Part shown: positions 6,530 through 7,242 of the stretch, in pieces
Layout: the number at the start of each line of letters is the position of its first letter
Numbering within the stretch: the stretch's first letter is position 1
DNA from: Lachnospiraceae bacterium UBA7480
Lineage (GTDB): Bacteria > Bacillota > Clostridia > Lachnospirales > Lachnospiraceae
Direction: 5' to 3'
DNA: 7,242 nt
Assembly: GCA_002479655.1 (NCBI GenBank)
Contig: DLOQ01000177.1
Location: 3,009 to 10,250 of the forward strand
Translations under genes and position numbers: made by a program
Notes under the pieces: model-generated
Seen by the model: only the letters and a program-made list of their open reading frames with translations
Databases searched by the model: none
Told to the model about the DNA's origin: nothing

Positions 6530-6561
6530 CCGCCACCACCTGCCTTTCATAATCCACTACC

Positions 6562-6590
6562 ATAATACTACTTGTATATCAGAAAGTCAA
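6562..6590 (-). promoter_or_regulatory. Near-consensus promoter for the RHH-int unit
   Basis: On the minus strand TTGACT (6590-6585) is followed after exactly 17 bases by TATTAT (6567-6562), each 5/6 to consensus. Transcription would start near 6555, giving a leader of about 26 bases to the GTG at 6529. Confidence 0.8.
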
Positions 6591-6608
6591 CAACTTTTTG
6601 ATATACAA
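6572..6608. promoter_or_regulatory. 37-bp palindromic operator over the RHH-int promoter
   Basis: The left arm TTGTATATCAGAAAGT (6572-6587) and right arm ACTTTTTGATATACAA (6593-6608) are inverted copies with 15 of 16 positions matching, around a 5-bp centre CAACA. The -35 box (6585-6590) is inside it and the spacer overlaps the left arm, so a bound dimer or tetramer would exclude RNA polymerase. No T-run follows on either strand, so it is unlikely to be a terminator for the upstream gene. Confidence 0.75.
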
Positions 6609-6636
6609 TAATTCGTTTCCTCTACTGCATCAAAAT

Positions 6637-6819
6637 TTACACACGGAAAGATTCCAGATATTCTTCAAAAATTGGTACACTCACGAGAGTGATACGGTTA
6701 ATTTTATATACCGCATGGGCTTCCTGCGCCAGTTTCATAAAACTGTGCTTGCTCATTGAATACCTCTCTGCCCCTTCGTCATATCTGATGAAATCTTTCT
6801 TTTTAACTTTTGCCTCCAT
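6637..6819 (-). CDS. Excisionase-like small winged-helix protein
   Basis: This 60-residue protein carries KKDFIRYDEGAERYSMSKHS and ends AVYKINRITLVSVPIFEEYL followed by E-S-F-R-V. The pattern fits the small excisionase-like proteins (DUF6462 type, recalled from memory) found beside Tn916-type integrases in clostridial conjugative elements. Residues 10-35 would be the helix-turn-helix, and the V-Y-K-I-N-R-I strand and turn the wing. Tn916 Xis has 67 residues. Its likely role is to bend DNA at the element ends and bias recombination toward excision. AGGTGGAGA directly precedes the ATG. About 107 bases with an independent promoter separate it from the RHH gene, so it need not be co-expressed with int. 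Confidence 0.8.
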   Translation of the reverse strand: MEAKVKKKDFIRYDEGAERYSMSKHSFMKLAQEAHAVYKINRITLVSVPIFEEYLESFRV

Positions 6820-6985
6820 TCTCCACCTCTTTCCTAAAAGATTGTCCCTTTTCTCTTGCTATGGTTTTGGCATATCTGCCAATAAAAACACAGCCAATAC
6901 CGGATATGCTTTTATTGGAAGATATTAAAAAAACACATACGGGTGACAGCTCATTACACTGTCCACATCGGTATCGCACCGTCAT
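6803..6985 (-). CDS. Small hypothetical frame overlapping the excisionase start
   Basis: This 60-codon frame begins M-T-V-R-Y-R-C-G-Q-C-N-E-L and ends R-E-K-G-Q-S-F-R-K-E-V-E-N-G-G-K-S, overlapping the excisionase gene by 17 bases. It has one C-x-x-C pair and a basic tail. No convincing ribosome binding site precedes the ATG, and the end simply reads through the AGGTGG signal of the next gene. It may be a fortuitous frame; if real, translational coupling to the excisionase would be its main effect. I do not recognise it. Confidence 0.2.
   Translation of the reverse strand: MTVRYRCGQCNELSPVCVFLISSNKSISGIGCVFIGRYAKTIAREKGQSFRKEVENGGKS
6870..6918. repeat. Two mutually exclusive inverted repeats before the excisionase gene
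   Basis: CCAATAAAA (6879-6887) pairs with TTTTATTGG (6910-6918), and GCATATC (6870-6876) pairs with GATATGC (6903-6909). The pairings interleave, so both stems could form in one RNA only as a pseudoknot. They lie 50-100 bases upstream of the excisionase start and could be an attenuator-like switch or protein sites. Confidence 0.3.
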
Positions 6986-7053
6986 TCTAAATTGACCGGA
7001 AACAGATTACTCTGTAGTCGGAAGTATCATTATCAAAGACACACATCATTGCC

Positions 7054-7224
7054 TCATGTAACTGCTACACTTTTTGCCAGACATTCATCGCTCACTGCCT
7101 TAACTTCAATACCAGATTTCGATATTCCCTCGTATCCACTTCCATACAAAAATAGAAGCAGGCAGCTCATGGCGTGTCCGCATAGTGGCTCCGCATATCC
7201 CACACGTCCCGTATGTATTTGCAT
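7054..7224 (-). CDS. Small hypothetical frame, 56 codons
   Basis: The frame starts M-Q-I-H-T-G-R-V-G-Y-A-E-P-L-C-G-H-A-M-S and ends with TGA at 7054. It has a short hydrophobic patch (CLLLFLY) and a polar C-terminal half. No Shine-Dalgarno sequence is evident; the bases before the ATG read GTACCTTGAAAATTGAAT. A second frame over the same stretch gives Y-G-T-C-G-I-C-G-A-T-M-R-T-R-H, a C-x-x-C start that might be a decayed zinc-ribbon. Which frame, if any, is coding is not decidable here. Confidence 0.2.
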   Translation of the reverse strand: MQIHTGRVGYAEPLCGHAMSCLLLFLYGSGYEGISKSGIEVKAVSDECLAKSVAVT

Positions 7225-7242
7225 ATTCAATTTTCAAGGTAC

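Larger units (their letters stand above)
6820..7242. other. Upstream region of the recombination module, no firm gene
   Basis: These 423 bases contain only two small, weakly supported minus-strand frames (6985-6803 and 7224-7054) and overlapping inverted repeats at 6870-6918. No clear promoter for the excisionase gene was found; TTGGCT with TATGCC at 17-base spacing near 6896-6868 is poor. Transcription could come from genes beyond the right edge. Confidence 0.5.

Noticed and set aside
6530..6550. ATG at 6550 as the start of the RHH protein
   Set aside because: The predicted transcript starts near 6555, leaving no room for a ribosome binding site. The GTG at 6529 has AGGTGGTG at the same spacing as int and begins at the conserved ARTGRP arm.

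Overview
The window looks like low-to-moderate GC Firmicutes DNA, probably a gut clostridium of the Lachnospiraceae type. The support is a Tn916-type integrase, an excisionase-like small protein of clostridial conjugative elements, AGGAGG/AGGTGG ribosome binding sites and a Gram-positive style secreted surface protein. No rRNA, tRNA or CRISPR array is visible, so the species cannot be fixed.

Left part (1-2351, minus strand): one long open frame, 783 codons without a stop, running off the left edge. It encodes a secreted, multidomain, probably wall-anchored surface protein. It has a signal peptide, two tandem beta-sandwich-like repeats each with a pair of cysteines, a glycine linker, and an InlB-B-like repeat. 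It is cut just after a C-terminal motif that usually sits shortly before a cell-wall anchor. Its promoter faces away from that of the next gene.

Middle-left (2562-4277, plus strand): a 571-residue DNA-binding regulator with two Cro/C1-type helix-turn-helix domains and a large C-terminal domain I do not recognise. The 2352-2561 spacer holds two divergent promoters, so the regulator may control the surface protein gene.

Scar and element end (4278-5065): no intact gene. It contains an apparently decayed ParA-type partition ATPase on the minus strand with a large internal deletion, a truncated plus-strand gene end coupled to a 19-codon frame, and a hairpin terminator. A set of short direct repeats follows, fitting integrase arm-binding sites at the end of an integrated element.

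Right part (5066-7242, minus strand): the recombination module of an integrative element, transcribed right to left as excisionase-like protein, ribbon-helix-helix protein, tyrosine integrase. The ribbon-helix-helix and integrase genes share a near-consensus promoter whose -35 box lies in the centre of a 37-bp near-perfect palindrome. This suggests that integrase expression is repressed independently of the excisionase. The element continues beyond the right edge. Upstream of the excisionase there are only small, unrecognised frames.
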